Below, piece by piece: positions 1 to 8,961 of a DNA stretch of 64,000 nt; positions within the stretch are counted from its first letter, which is position 1, and the number at the start of each line of letters is the position of its first letter. Source of the DNA: Maribacter arenosus (GTDB lineage: Bacteria > Bacteroidota > Bacteroidia > Flavobacteriales > Flavobacteriaceae); contig NZ_JABTCG010000003.1 of assembly GCF_014610845.1 (NCBI RefSeq), positions 124,001 to 188,000 of the forward strand, in the 5' to 3' direction. Position numbers and translations under genes: made by a program. The notes under the pieces were generated by a model. The model ran no database searches, had not been told where the DNA came from, and worked only from the letters and a program-made list of their open reading frames with translations.

Positions 1-215
1 TGGTTCGCAACCACCCCAACTTTCTTTCCCTTTAACAATTCTAGATAGGCTTCAGTACTGTTAGCACCAACAACAATCGGCTTTTTTTCCACCTGTTCGG
101 CATTGTCGCTTTTCGAGTCCTGATTGTTTTTAGTCTGTTTTTCAGTGTTTCCACAAGATGACACAATTAAAACCCATAAGAAAACTGTACTTTTGAAACT
201 GGATAAAAATGCCAT
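1..215 (-). CDS. NamZ/DUF1343-like exo-beta-N-acetylmuramidase, N-terminal part
   Basis: Only the first 71 codons are inside the window; the gene runs off the left edge. It starts at an ATG (213-215) and opens with a lipoprotein signal ending in the lipobox LIVSSCG, so the product should be a membrane-anchored, exported protein. After a polar linker, the segment VVGANSTEAYLELLKGKKVG followed by VVAN matches the start of the DUF1343 family as I know it. NamZ in that family is an exo-acting N-acetylmuramidase used in peptidoglycan recycling. The catalytic part is outside the window, so the call rests on the N-terminal motif. Its start codon lies only three bases from that of the divergent permease gene. 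Confidence 0.7.
   Translation of the reverse strand, partial: MAFLSSFKSTVFLWVLIVSSCGNTEKQTKNNQDSKSDNAEQVEKKPIVVGANSTEAYLELLKGKKVGVVAN
188..195 (+). promoter_or_regulatory. Possible -7 promoter box (TACTTTTG) for the LolE-like gene
   Basis: TACTTTTG fits the Bacteroidota -7 consensus TANNTTTG and lies about 24 bases before the proposed TTG start. It falls inside the signal-peptide codons of the divergent NamZ-like gene. I see no clear -33 TTG at the right distance, so this is weak. Confidence 0.3.
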
Positions 216-218
216 AAT

Positions 219-1457
219 TTGAATTTAGAATATTTTATAGCCAAAAGACTCATTAAGGGATCGGCGCATAAAATTAGTATATCTGCACCGATAATAAAAA
301 TAGCTATCACGGCCATAGCCATTAGTGTTTTTATGATGTTGATCGCCATTGCCACGGGGGTTGGTCTAAAGCACAAGATTCGGGAAAAAGTAGCTGCCTT
401 CAATGGCCATATACAGATTTACAATTACGATAATAATACCTCCGATGTTTCTGTGGTACCGGTTTCAAAGGAACAGGATTTTTATCCCAATTTCACCGCT
501 GTGCATGGTATTGTACATATACAGGCCGTGGCCACCAAAGGGGGCATAATACGCACTGAGGATACCTTTGAAGGTTTTATAGCAAAAGGGGTAGGTGCCG
601 ATTATAATTGGGAAGTTTTCAAGGAATATTTAGCGGAAGGGTCATTGCCTGATTATTCAAATGATTTGAATACCGATGTACTACTGTCAAAATTAATGGC
701 CAACAGGTTGCAATTGAAGGTTGGTGATTCTTTTTCGGCTTTCTTCCCGAAAGAGGAAGATCCCTTAAAACCAAATCAGAGAAGATTTCAAGTATTGGGT
801 ATTTATGATAGTGGCTTTGAGGAAATTGACGGCATGTACGTATTTGTCGATATTCGCCATATTCAACGTATGAACAAATGGGAGGAAAACCAAGTGGGTA
901 ACTTTGAGGTTTTTCTCAATGGTTTTGAAGATTTGGAACAAAAGAACCGGGAGATTTATGGCACTATTCTATCGACTTTGGATACACAAACGATTACCGA
1001 TAAGTATTACAAGATTTTTGAATGGATCGGATTGTTCGACTTTAATATCGCATTGATTATTGGCATTATGATCATTGTGGGGGGCATTAATATGATCACT
1101 GCCCTTTTGGTATTGATCCTTGAACGCACCCAGATGATCGGAATTTTAAAAGCTTTGGGTACTGTGAATTGGAGTATTCGAAAGATATTCCTATATAATG
1201 CCGCATATTTGATCGCCATTGGTCTTTTTTGGGGAAATTTATTGGGACTTGGATTTGTCTGGGTACAAGGGAAATACCGTCTCCTTAAATTTCCAAATCC
1301 CCAAGAATATTATATGGAATATATACCGGTACACCTTGATATGGTCACTGTGATATTGCTTAATCTTGGAGTATTGATCCTATGCTTGTTGATGCTGTTG
1401 GTGCCCTCTTATATCATAACAAGGATTAGCCCTGTAAAGGCCATAAAATTTGAATAA
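219..1457 (+). CDS. LolC/LolE-like ABC transporter permease (FtsX family)
   Basis: Predicted 412-residue inner-membrane permease of the FtsX/LolCE type, which works with an ATPase to release lipoproteins from the inner membrane or to move other envelope substrates. The layout is typical: one transmembrane segment near residues 25-48, a periplasmic domain of about 220 residues, then three more segments near 272-296, 325-345 and 375-400. The N-terminus MNLEYFIAKRLI and the motif GGINMITALLVLILERT are what I expect of the family. The start is a TTG at 219; no ATG gives the normal N-terminus. No LolD-type ATPase is nearby, so the partner must be encoded elsewhere. The exact substrate is not shown by the sequence. 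Confidence 0.85.
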   Translation: MNLEYFIAKRLIKGSAHKISISAPIIKIAITAIAISVFMMLIAIATGVGLKHKIREKVAAFNGHIQIYNYDNNTSDVSVVPVSKEQDFYPNFTAVHGIVHIQAVATKGGIIRTEDTFEGFIAKGVGADYNWEVFKEYLAEGSLPDYSNDLNTDVLLSKLMANRLQLKVGDSFSAFFPKEEDPLKPNQRRFQVLGIYDSGFEEIDGMYVFVDIRHIQRMNKWEENQVGNFEVFLNGFEDLEQKNREIYGTILSTLDTQTITDKYYKIFEWIGLFDFNIALIIGIMIIVGGINMITALLVLILERTQMIGILKALGTVNWSIRKIFLYNAAYLIAIGLFWGNLLGLGFVWVQGKYRLLKFPNPQEYYMEYIPVHLDMVTVILLNLGVLILCLLMLLVPSYIITRISPVKAIKFE

Positions 1458-1521
1458 TGACTATGATTCAAATGTAAGGTTATTGGCAGAGAAACGATAT
1501 CTTAGCTGAAAATATTCCTTC

Positions 1522-2922
1522 ATGAAATTAACATTACGGCATTTTTATTCCAAATGCTCCCTAAGGGCGTTTTTACTTCTTTTATTCCTAACGACTGCCT
1601 GCAGTAAAGATGGGACAAGTATAGAAAAAGAAATTGAAAAAGAAGGGATAACTATTGCCGATGCGGATAAAATACCGTTGGTTAATATCAATACCAATGG
1701 GGCAACTATTCCTGATGAACCGAAAATCGATGCGGAAGTGACCGTATCCGAAAAAGGTGAAATAACGTTTGTGAACAATATCGGAATCGAGATTCGTGGG
1801 TCTTCCTCCCAGATGTTTCCCAAAAAATCATATGGTTTTGAAACAAGGGATGAAAACAACGAGGATATCGATCTACCATTTCTTGGATTTCCCGAGGAAG
1901 AAGATTGGATTCTTTACGCGCCATACAGCGATAAGACTTTGGTGCGGAACAAATTGATTTTTGACCTTGCAAGGGATTTGGGGGGGTACGCTAGTCGCAC
2001 AGAATTTGTCGAATTGGATTTAAACGGCAGTTATAAAGGCGTTTATGTTTTGATGGAAAAAATAAAGCGGAATGCTTTCCGGGTCGATATCAATAAATTA
2101 AAGACCGATGAAAATACAGGGGAAGACCTTACCGGGGGATATATATTAAAAATTGATAAAACCACAGGAACTTTAGGTGGGGAATTGAACGAACTGAATT
2201 CTTTTACCTCCCCATACCTTCCGAATAATGCCTCGACGACCCAGACAATAGCATTTCAATATGAATATCCAAAAGCAGAAGATATCACATCGGAACAACG
2301 AACGTATATATCTGATTATGTGACCCAATTTGAGAATGCGCTGGCCAGCGACGATTTTATGGATCCGGATATGGGTTATAACGCGTATATCGATGCGGAT
2401 AGTTTTGTCGATTTTTTCTTATTGAACGAGCTTTCCAATAATGTGGATGGGTATCGCCTAAGTACTTTTATGTACAAGGACAAAAATGAAAAACTCAAAA
2501 TGGGACCTATCTGGGATTTCAACCTTGCCTTTGGCAATGCCGATTATTGCGGGGGTGGAGCCTATGATGTATGGGCATATCGTTTTAATGAACGCTGTTC
2601 GGAAGATTATTGGTTGGTCCCCTTTTGGTGGGATAGGTTATTACAAGACCCATCCTTTTTGGCAAAAGTAAAGACCCGTTGGTCGGAACTTCGTGGTGGG
2701 GTTTTTGCTGAGGGGTCCATTCAATCCAAACTTGACGGGTATATAAATACTTTGGACAAAGCCGGAGCTTTGGAAACCAATTTTGAGACCTGGGCTATTT
2801 TCGGAATGTATATTTGGCCCAATAACTACATAGGTGAAAGTCATGCCGATGAAATGGGCTATATGAAAAGCTGGATAAGCAATCGCTTGGATTGGTTAGA
2901 TCAGGCTATCGGCGATCTGTAA
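1522..2922 (+). CDS. CotH kinase family lipoprotein
   Basis: 466 residues with a lipoprotein signal (LFLTTACSKD, lipobox Cys27). Residues 90-180 contain the CotH-family stretch IEIRGSSSQMFPKKSYGFET followed by a run ending YSDKTLVRNKLIFDLARDLG, and near residue 329 GPIWDFNLAFGNAD supplies the acidic metal- and ATP-site residues seen in CotH kinases. Those enzymes phosphorylate proteins in Bacillus spore coats; many Bacteroidota carry exported lipoprotein versions whose targets are unknown. An exported kinase lacks an obvious ATP source, so the activity here is uncertain while the family call is firm. It is not clearly in an operon with its neighbours. Confidence 0.85.
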   Translation: MKLTLRHFYSKCSLRAFLLLLFLTTACSKDGTSIEKEIEKEGITIADADKIPLVNINTNGATIPDEPKIDAEVTVSEKGEITFVNNIGIEIRGSSSQMFPKKSYGFETRDENNEDIDLPFLGFPEEEDWILYAPYSDKTLVRNKLIFDLARDLGGYASRTEFVELDLNGSYKGVYVLMEKIKRNAFRVDINKLKTDENTGEDLTGGYILKIDKTTGTLGGELNELNSFTSPYLPNNASTTQTIAFQYEYPKAEDITSEQRTYISDYVTQFENALASDDFMDPDMGYNAYIDADSFVDFFLLNELSNNVDGYRLSTFMYKDKNEKLKMGPIWDFNLAFGNADYCGGGAYDVWAYRFNERCSEDYWLVPFWWDRLLQDPSFLAKVKTRWSELRGGVFAEGSIQSKLDGYINTLDKAGALETNFETWAIFGMYIWPNNYIGESHADEMGYMKSWISNRLDWLDQAIGDL

Positions 2923-2973
2923 TTCTTTGCTATGGCACATAACAAATAAACGAGCCAACTTATTCAACACAAT

Positions 2974-3750
2974 ATGATACTACTCTCAACGGGAAACCAA
3001 ACGATAAAGATAGATGCTGGTGAATTAATTGGTTATACGGTTGATGGGCATGAGTACATCCACCAAAAAGGGAGTCCAGGATGGCGCAACTCGGATACCG
3101 AAATGTTTCCCATTATCGGGCCTACAGAAATGGCCGATTTCAAGGTAAAAACCCCAAGAGGAACGGCAATTCAAGACCAACACGGACTGTTAAGGGAGCT
3201 TGAATATGAACTTGTGCAACATTCAGATCATCATGCTGTTTTTCAAAAGAAGTACTTAGCCAACACACCAGTAAAAAATTCCAAATTTCCTGATAAATCA
3301 TCGGTCAATGAATTGTTTTGGCCTTACAGCTTCACTTTTGTAAAACAATTTGAACTCCAGGAAAATGGACTTAAAATTACATTCAAGGTGTCGGGGGAAA
3401 CGGGTATGCCTTTTATGTTAGGATATCATCCGGCATTCAAATTACACACAAGAAAACCTATCATCGAAATAGATGAACGAAATATAGATCTTGCCCAAGT
3501 ACTTGAAGTAGGGGGTCGGGCCCTGCAAGTCGAAAATTGCGAAACCCTGATATTGAAAGACGCCATGAGGCTTAAAATTAAAACCCAAGGTTTCGGTAAC
3601 TTTATGTTATGGACCGAAGTGCCTACTATGATTTGTATTGAACCCATAACTTTTTACCCGTATGCTGTTGAACAGCATAATTTGAATAAAGGTTTTATGG
3701 TTTTAAATGAAAAAGAAGTAAATTTTGTGGTACGGATAATGCCATTTTAA
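2974..3750 (+). CDS. Aldose 1-epimerase (galactose mutarotase-like) family protein
   Basis: 258-residue cytoplasmic protein with no signal peptide. The start (LLSTGNQTIKIDAGELIGYT), the segment FPIIGPTEMADF and the His motif GYHPAFKL near residues 150-157 are those of the aldose 1-epimerase superfamily, which interconverts alpha and beta anomers of sugars. The C-terminal part IEPITFYPYAVEQ is in the usual place of the catalytic Glu region. The short length and the divergent N-terminus resemble the LacX/YeaD-like branch, which may act on sugar phosphates or other sugars. Substrate unknown. It lies 51 bases after the CotH gene, with the same orientation. Confidence 0.8.
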   Translation: MILLSTGNQTIKIDAGELIGYTVDGHEYIHQKGSPGWRNSDTEMFPIIGPTEMADFKVKTPRGTAIQDQHGLLRELEYELVQHSDHHAVFQKKYLANTPVKNSKFPDKSSVNELFWPYSFTFVKQFELQENGLKITFKVSGETGMPFMLGYHPAFKLHTRKPIIEIDERNIDLAQVLEVGGRALQVENCETLILKDAMRLKIKTQGFGNFMLWTEVPTMICIEPITFYPYAVEQHNLNKGFMVLNEKEVNFVVRIMPF

Positions 3751-3785
3751 TCACCTAATTTTACACGATAAATTATAGGTCCCCT

Positions 3786-4376
3786 ATGAAATTGTATTTT
3801 AGTTTACTGGCAATCCTTGTTATTAGTTTTACCTTAGCCCAAGAAGTTATGAATGAAAAGCTGCCTTATGATAAAATTCCTGAAGCCCCTTCTCAATATA
3901 CGCCTGGCACTGTTGTTGCGCGAATGATCGATGGTCTGGGTTTTAGATATTTTTGGGCCACGGAAGGATTATCGGATGAAGATTTGGAATATAGGCCCAG
4001 TGAGGAAGGCAGGACTATTACCGAGACCATGGATCATATATATTCCCTATCTACTACCATCTTAAATTCCGCTAAAAACCAGCCAACCGATTTTTCGGCC
4101 GAACCAGAGGAATTAACGATGATCGAGAAGCGAAAAAGAACCCTGGGGAATTTTAAAAATGCAAGTGATTTGTTCAAGGTGTCCAAAAATTTAGCCGAAC
4201 ACAAGATTGTTTTTATACGAAAAAATGGCAATGCCGAATTTCCTTTCTGGAATCTAATAAATGGACACATTGAAGATGCTGTTTGGCATGCTGGTCAAAT
4301 TGTCATGATGCGAAGGGCTGCCGGAAATCCATTCAACTCCAAAGTCAACTTGTTTATGGGTAATGTCAAACAATAG
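3786..4376 (+). CDS. DinB-like putative metal-binding protein, exported
   Basis: 196 residues with a signal peptide (MKLYFSLLAILVISFTLAQ). The rest is a DinB-like four-helix bundle: MDHIYSL near residue 82 and WHAGQIVMMRRA near residue 168 carry two of the three His that normally bind a divalent metal; NGHIED just before the second could give the third. DinB/YfiT relatives include thiol-dependent transferases, but many Bacteroidota copies have no known role. The signal peptide puts this one outside the cytoplasm. The next gene (an acetyltransferase) begins two bases after its stop, so the two are probably co-transcribed. Confidence 0.7.
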   Translation: MKLYFSLLAILVISFTLAQEVMNEKLPYDKIPEAPSQYTPGTVVARMIDGLGFRYFWATEGLSDEDLEYRPSEEGRTITETMDHIYSLSTTILNSAKNQPTDFSAEPEELTMIEKRKRTLGNFKNASDLFKVSKNLAEHKIVFIRKNGNAEFPFWNLINGHIEDAVWHAGQIVMMRRAAGNPFNSKVNLFMGNVKQ

Positions 4377-4378
4377 CG

Positions 4379-4834
4379 ATGATTAAAACTGTTCGAACAG
4401 ATTCCGAAAACAATGATTTTAAAGGGCTCGTACAGCTACTTGATGGCGAATTGGCAGATCGCGATGGGGACGAGCATTCTTTTTACGATCAATTTAATAG
4501 CATAGAAGGCCTCAAGTATGTTGTGGTTCTCTTTGAGCATCTTAAGCCAGTCGCTTGTGGTGCCATTAAGCCATTGGACAAGAAGACCATGGAGGTAAAA
4601 CGCATGTTTACCCTTCCAAAGGATAGAGGAAAAGGTTTGGCGACAAAAGTACTATCGGAACTCGAAATTTGGGCAGAGGAGATGGGCTATACGACCTGTA
4701 TGCTAGAAACAGGCAAAAGGCAACCCGAGGCGATTTCACTATATGTTAAAAATGGATATCAGCCCATCCCTAATTATGGGCAATACAAAGGGGTGGAAAA
4801 CAGTGTGTGCTTCAAGAAATCGCTACGCCAATAA
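4379..4834 (+). CDS. GNAT family N-acetyltransferase
   Basis: 151-residue GCN5-related acetyltransferase. MFTLPKDRGKGLATKVLSEL holds the acetyl-CoA pyrophosphate-binding RGKGLA signature at about residues 82-87, and the following LETGKRQPEAISLYVKNGY is the usual strand-helix end of the fold. The substrate cannot be told from sequence. It starts two bases after the DinB-like gene, so the two genes look translationally linked. Confidence 0.85.
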   Translation: MIKTVRTDSENNDFKGLVQLLDGELADRDGDEHSFYDQFNSIEGLKYVVVLFEHLKPVACGAIKPLDKKTMEVKRMFTLPKDRGKGLATKVLSELEIWAEEMGYTTCMLETGKRQPEAISLYVKNGYQPIPNYGQYKGVENSVCFKKSLRQ

Positions 4835-4952
4835 ACCTTTGGCAAACTTGGTTTTGGGCTGCTTCTTAATGGTCGTTTTAGTTTAATGCCCCTGCAACCT
4901 GTTAAAGTATAGGGTCATAGTGTTAAATCAACCTCACTTGTCCGTTTTTTTG

Positions 4953-4960
4953 TACCTTTG
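4953..4960 (+). promoter_or_regulatory. Possible -7 box (TACCTTTG) before the NMO-like gene
   Basis: TACCTTTG matches TANNTTTG and lies 59 bases before the ATG at 5019. The leader that would follow contains the palindrome at 4991-5002. There is no clean -33 match. Confidence 0.35.
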
Positions 4961-4975
4961 CCAATTCATTTAAAG

Positions 4976-5005
4976 CCTAGGGGAAAGTTTAGGAAGCTTC
5001 CTAGG
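4976..5005. promoter_or_regulatory. Palindromic possible operator with repeated CCTAGG
   Basis: AGGAAGCTTCCT at 4991-5002 is a perfect 12-base palindrome 16 bases before the start codon at 5019. CCTAGG, itself a palindrome, occurs at 4976-4981 and again at 5000-5005. This could be a repressor site or an mRNA hairpin near the ribosome-binding region. The symmetry is seen directly; the role is inferred. Confidence 0.35.
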
Positions 5006-5018
5006 AAATTAGTCTACT

Positions 5019-6839
5019 ATGACAAATAAACACACATTCCATATTCCTGTAATGGGCATTGGATTCACCGTAGATACCCCTTTGAAAGTTGCCCAATATG
5101 GTATAGATTCGGTTATTTCGCTGGTTGATGATATTCTTCTTGAGAAGTTAAGGAAAATGTACTGCGAGTTCTATGAGATCCCCTATAAGGAAATAACCGA
5201 TAAAATTGACGATTTCAGGGCGAAACGAATTACGTCCTATCTCAATTTGATCAATACTTTGGCAGAGCAAAAATTCGAGGAGTTAAAAGATACCACGATC
5301 AATAAAGGTAACGAGCTGAAGGAATACATAAGCATGTTACCCGATGGAAATTCCATAAAAAGGGAATTCAAGAACCTATCGGAAAAATATATGAACCTCA
5401 ATGAGGCCGGTAATTGGATAAAGGACCAGTTATCATTAGGCAGCATCGACGTGAATATAATGACCAAGGTAGATAAAGTGAATTATTCGAAAGGCGAAAA
5501 ATTACCTACCGAATATAATGATGCCCATGCGGCTTTAAGGGGTTTTGCAGAAAGTGATCTGAAATCCTCCGTAATACTTTCAGCGGGTATGAGTCCCAGG
5601 TTATATGGGTATATGGAGCAGTTCGAAGATTTCTACCCTAACGAAAATGGGGAATTGAGGAAGAAGATTGTCTTAAAGGTCAGCGACTTCCGTTCGGCAT
5701 TCATTCAAGGGAAATTCTTTGCAAAAAAGGGGCTTTGGGTATCGGAATACCGAATTGAATCCGGACTGAATTGTGGAGGGCATGCCTTTGCTACCGATGG
5801 GTATCTTCTTGGGCCTGTTTTAGAGGAATTCAAAGAAAAACGAGAAGAGTTGATCGCATCGACTTATGAAATTCTGGCACAGTCCCTGGAAAGTAAAAAT
5901 CGCCCAATACCCAAAACTGCTTTACCGTTAAGAATTACGGCCCAAGGCGGGGTGGGAACTGCAGAGGAACATCAATTTCTCCTGGATAACTACCAATTGG
6001 ATTCAGTGGGTTGGGGTACACCTTTTCTATTGGTTCCTGAAGCCACTACGGTAGATAATCCTACCTTGGAAAAACTAATGGATGCTACCGAGAAAGATTT
6101 GTATTTAAGTAATATCTCCCCTCTGGGCGTACCTTTCAATAGTCTTAAAGGGAATACGAAGGATGTGGAAAAAGAGGCATTGATTGCCAAGGGAAGACCC
6201 GGTAGTTCGTGTCCGAGAAAATTTGTGTCATTGAACAGCGAATTTACCGAAAAGGATATCTGTGTGGCTTCAAGACAGTACCAGCATTTAAAATTGAAGC
6301 AACTGGAAACGCTGGGACTGCCTGAAAAAGAACATAATGAACAATATGGGAAGATAGTTGATAAGTCTTGTATTTGCGTGGGCTTGGGAACATCTGTTTT
6401 ACTGGTGAACAATATAGATACCCGGGTAGAAGGAACAGGAGTCTCTATATGTCCGGGACCCAATATGGCTTATTTTTCAAAATTGATGAGCCTAAAAGAG
6501 ATTACGGATCATATTTATGGTAGGGCCAATGTGCTTATGACTTCAGATCGTCCTAATATGTTCGTCAAGGAACTTATACTATATATCGATTATTTAAATA
6601 ACAAAATAGAGGAGCTAAAGAACGCCTTTAATAAAAAACAAGAGAGCTACCTTACTGGGTTTATCAATAATCTGAACGACGGTATAGCCTACTATGAATC
6701 ATTGTTCAATAGCTCAAAAGAAGTATTCCGGGAAACCAAGGAATCCCTCCTGAAAGAATTGGACAGTAATAAAAAAAGATTACAACATTTGCATGTTGAA
6801 ATAGGGAAACTGGGCGAACTCAATACCATTGGCGCTTGA
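5019..6839 (+). CDS. Uncharacterised protein with a nitronate-monooxygenase-like motif
   Basis: 606 residues, no signal peptide or membrane segment. Residues 8-35 (HIPVMGIGFTVDTPLKVAQY) resemble the first strand of FMN-binding TIM barrels, and near residues 309-343 AQGGVGTAEEH followed by DSVGWGTPFLLVPEA follows the GGIGT...GTxFLxxPE phosphate-binding signature of nitronate monooxygenase/FabK-type enzymes. Between these is a charged helical insert (about 45-150). Several Cys are in short motifs (NCGGHAFATDG, SSCPRK, KSCICVGLGTS, SICPGPN) and could bind metal or an Fe-S cluster. The last 80 residues are predicted coiled coil. It stands alone, with its own probable promoter. I know no function; an FMN oxidoreductase is the best guess. 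Confidence 0.6.
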   Translation: MTNKHTFHIPVMGIGFTVDTPLKVAQYGIDSVISLVDDILLEKLRKMYCEFYEIPYKEITDKIDDFRAKRITSYLNLINTLAEQKFEELKDTTINKGNELKEYISMLPDGNSIKREFKNLSEKYMNLNEAGNWIKDQLSLGSIDVNIMTKVDKVNYSKGEKLPTEYNDAHAALRGFAESDLKSSVILSAGMSPRLYGYMEQFEDFYPNENGELRKKIVLKVSDFRSAFIQGKFFAKKGLWVSEYRIESGLNCGGHAFATDGYLLGPVLEEFKEKREELIASTYEILAQSLESKNRPIPKTALPLRITAQGGVGTAEEHQFLLDNYQLDSVGWGTPFLLVPEATTVDNPTLEKLMDATEKDLYLSNISPLGVPFNSLKGNTKDVEKEALIAKGRPGSSCPRKFVSLNSEFTEKDICVASRQYQHLKLKQLETLGLPEKEHNEQYGKIVDKSCICVGLGTSVLLVNNIDTRVEGTGVSICPGPNMAYFSKLMSLKEITDHIYGRANVLMTSDRPNMFVKELILYIDYLNNKIEELKNAFNKKQESYLTGFINNLNDGIAYYESLFNSSKEVFRETKESLLKELDSNKKRLQHLHVEIGKLGELNTIGA

Positions 6840-7169
6840 TCGACCGATTTATTTTCTGGATTGGATTCTAAAATATAGTTTTACCAACGAATTGCATTGG
6901 CAAAAGGCCGGCGGACAATTTTTCTTTCTTCCATATTAAACCTTCATCCCTGTGTTGATTTTGGCTTATGCAGTGCCGTTTATACATGACTCTTAAATTT
7001 CAATCCATCGGAAGTTTATTTTTTTAGGATGAAAGTAAAGTTTGCCACTTTCCCTAATCCCCAACAATAGTAAGCCCTGAAAATGGTTACGTACTTCTAT
7101 TCCATATTTAAACCTTGTAGTTCCTATGATTTTTCCATAAAAAACACTCGATTTGATTAAATTTGACCA
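6840..7169. other. Non-coding gap, nothing recognised
   Basis: 330 bases between the NMO-like gene and the SulP permease. I found no convincing short gene, RNA or strong hairpin. TAAATTTG at 7158-7165 fits a -7 box but is only four bases from the ATG. Confidence 0.5.
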
Positions 7170-8894
7170 ATGCGAAAGTTTTTTCCCTTTGTAGATTGGG
7201 TTTCCAATTACGATAAAAGGTACTTGTCAAAAGATTTGATAGCCGGACTTACCGTGGGTATCGTTCTAATTCCGCAAGGAATGGCATACGCCATGGTCGC
7301 TGGGCTTCCCCCAGTCTATGGGCTCTACGCTTCTGTTTTTCCGCTTTTGGTCTATATGTTTTTAGGGACCTCCAGGCAAGTGGCCATTGGTCCAGTCGCA
7401 ATGGATTCCCTTTTGGTTGCGGTTGGTTTGGGGACCTTAGCCATTACCGGGGTTGAAAACTACATTGCCACGGCTATCTTTTTGGCTTTTATGGTAGGGC
7501 TGATACAGTTGGTTTTGGGGCTTTTGAGAATGGGTTTTTTGGCCAACTTTTTGTCCAGACCCGTGATTAGCGGATTTACCTCGGCAGTGGCCTGTATTAT
7601 TATATTCAGTCAATTAAAACATCTGCTGGGCATCGAAATGGAAAATAGCAGCAAGTTTCATGAACTGCTCATCAATGTCTCTGGGAAAATGGGCGATATC
7701 AATTTCTATGATTTTTCCATCGGATTATTTGGGATAGTGTTCATTGTACTCCTTAAAAAATGGAATAAAAAAATCCCTTCGGTACTATTGGTGGTATTTT
7801 CAGGGATTCTTATTGTTTATCTATTCGATCTACAGCAATATGGGGTAAAAATAGTGGGCGAAATCCCCATTGGCCTCCCCAATTTTAAAGTACCGGATTT
7901 TGATCTACAAAAAGGTTTGGAACTCTGGCCTATAGCCTTGACGTTGGCATTGGTCGGTTATCTTGAGATGATTTCGATCGGTAAGTCTATAGAGGAAAAA
8001 AATAAGGAAGATCGTATCGATGCCAATCAAGAACTAGTTGCCTTGGGCGCTTCCAATATGGTTGGTTCGTTCTTTCAGTCCTATCCTGTTACCGCTAGTT
8101 TTTCACGCTCAGCGATAAGTAACGATGCTGGGGGTCAAACAAATGGGTTTGCACTGTTCAGTGTGACCATGGTCATCATCACCTTGTTGTTTTTAACCCC
8201 ATTGTTTTTTTATTTGCCCAATGCCGTCCTGGCCAGTATAATTATGGTTTCGGTATTCGGTTTAATAGATTTTACCTATCCGAGAACACTTTGGAAATAT
8301 CGGAAGGATGAATATTGGCTATTGATATGTACTTTTTTGATTACCTTGTTTATTGGTATAAAGGAAGGGGTACTTATTGGGGTTCTTTTTTCTTTGTTAT
8401 TGATGGTATACCGCATATCAAAACCGCATTATGCCGTTTTAGGAAAAGTCCGTGGATCTGAATATTACAAAAACATAAACCGTTTTGGTGAGGATATTGA
8501 GCAAAGGGATGACCTGCTTATCATCCGTTTCGATTCACAATTGTTTTTTGGAAATAAGAACTATTTTAAGAAACATTTGCTAAAAGAGGTCAATGCAAAG
8601 GGAACCTCCTTAAAAGGGGTCATCCTAAATGCGGAACCCATCAATTATATAGACTCAACGGCTGCAAGCATGTTGATATCCGTGATTGAGGAATTGCATA
8701 ATCGCAATATCCAGTTTTATATCGTGGGCGCCACTGGCCCCACAAGGGATATTATTTTTAGTAGTGGTATCGCTGAGGCATTAGGAAATGAGTTTCTTTT
8801 TGTACGTACAAAAGAGGCAGTCGCGTGTTTTGATGATCCTAGGAATATTCAGGACACGTGTCAGAAAATTGCGCACCAAAGGAAATCTAAATAG
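7170..8894 (+). CDS. SulP family anion (sulfate) permease with STAS domain
   Basis: 574 residues. The N-terminal half is a polytopic membrane domain with the SulP signature GIVLIPQGMAYAMVAGLPPV at about residues 30-49 and repeated hydrophobic segments to about residue 420. The C-terminal part (about 430-560) is a cytoplasmic STAS domain, including INYIDSTAASMLISVIEEL. The family moves sulfate, bicarbonate or other anions across the inner membrane. The next gene encodes a persulfide dioxygenase, whose products are sulfite/sulfur oxyanions, so sulfate or sulfite transport is the more likely job here. That link is inferred from position only. Length is normal for the family. Confidence 0.9.
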   Translation: MRKFFPFVDWVSNYDKRYLSKDLIAGLTVGIVLIPQGMAYAMVAGLPPVYGLYASVFPLLVYMFLGTSRQVAIGPVAMDSLLVAVGLGTLAITGVENYIATAIFLAFMVGLIQLVLGLLRMGFLANFLSRPVISGFTSAVACIIIFSQLKHLLGIEMENSSKFHELLINVSGKMGDINFYDFSIGLFGIVFIVLLKKWNKKIPSVLLVVFSGILIVYLFDLQQYGVKIVGEIPIGLPNFKVPDFDLQKGLELWPIALTLALVGYLEMISIGKSIEEKNKEDRIDANQELVALGASNMVGSFFQSYPVTASFSRSAISNDAGGQTNGFALFSVTMVIITLLFLTPLFFYLPNAVLASIIMVSVFGLIDFTYPRTLWKYRKDEYWLLICTFLITLFIGIKEGVLIGVLFSLLLMVYRISKPHYAVLGKVRGSEYYKNINRFGEDIEQRDDLLIIRFDSQLFFGNKNYFKKHLLKEVNAKGTSLKGVILNAEPINYIDSTAASMLISVIEELHNRNIQFYIVGATGPTRDIIFSSGIAEALGNEFLFVRTKEAVACFDDPRNIQDTCQKIAHQRKSK

Positions 8895-8929
8895 TAACTA
8901 TTGTTACCGAGTAAAGGTGTCATAAGCGT

Positions 8930-8937
8930 TATTTTTG
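8930..8937 (+). promoter_or_regulatory. Possible -7 box (TATTTTTG) before the persulfide dioxygenase gene
   Basis: TATTTTTG fits TANNTTTG. It would give a leader of about 18 bases with an AGGAAG ribosome-binding site just before the ATG at 8962. A TTG at 8901-8903 is somewhat too far to be a normal -33 box. Confidence 0.3.
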
Positions 8938-8961
8938 AATAAATTTTTGAAAAGGAAGAAG

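Noticed and set aside
7158-7165. TAAATTTG as a promoter box of the SulP gene
   Set aside because: It is only four bases before the ATG, too close for a normal transcript start.
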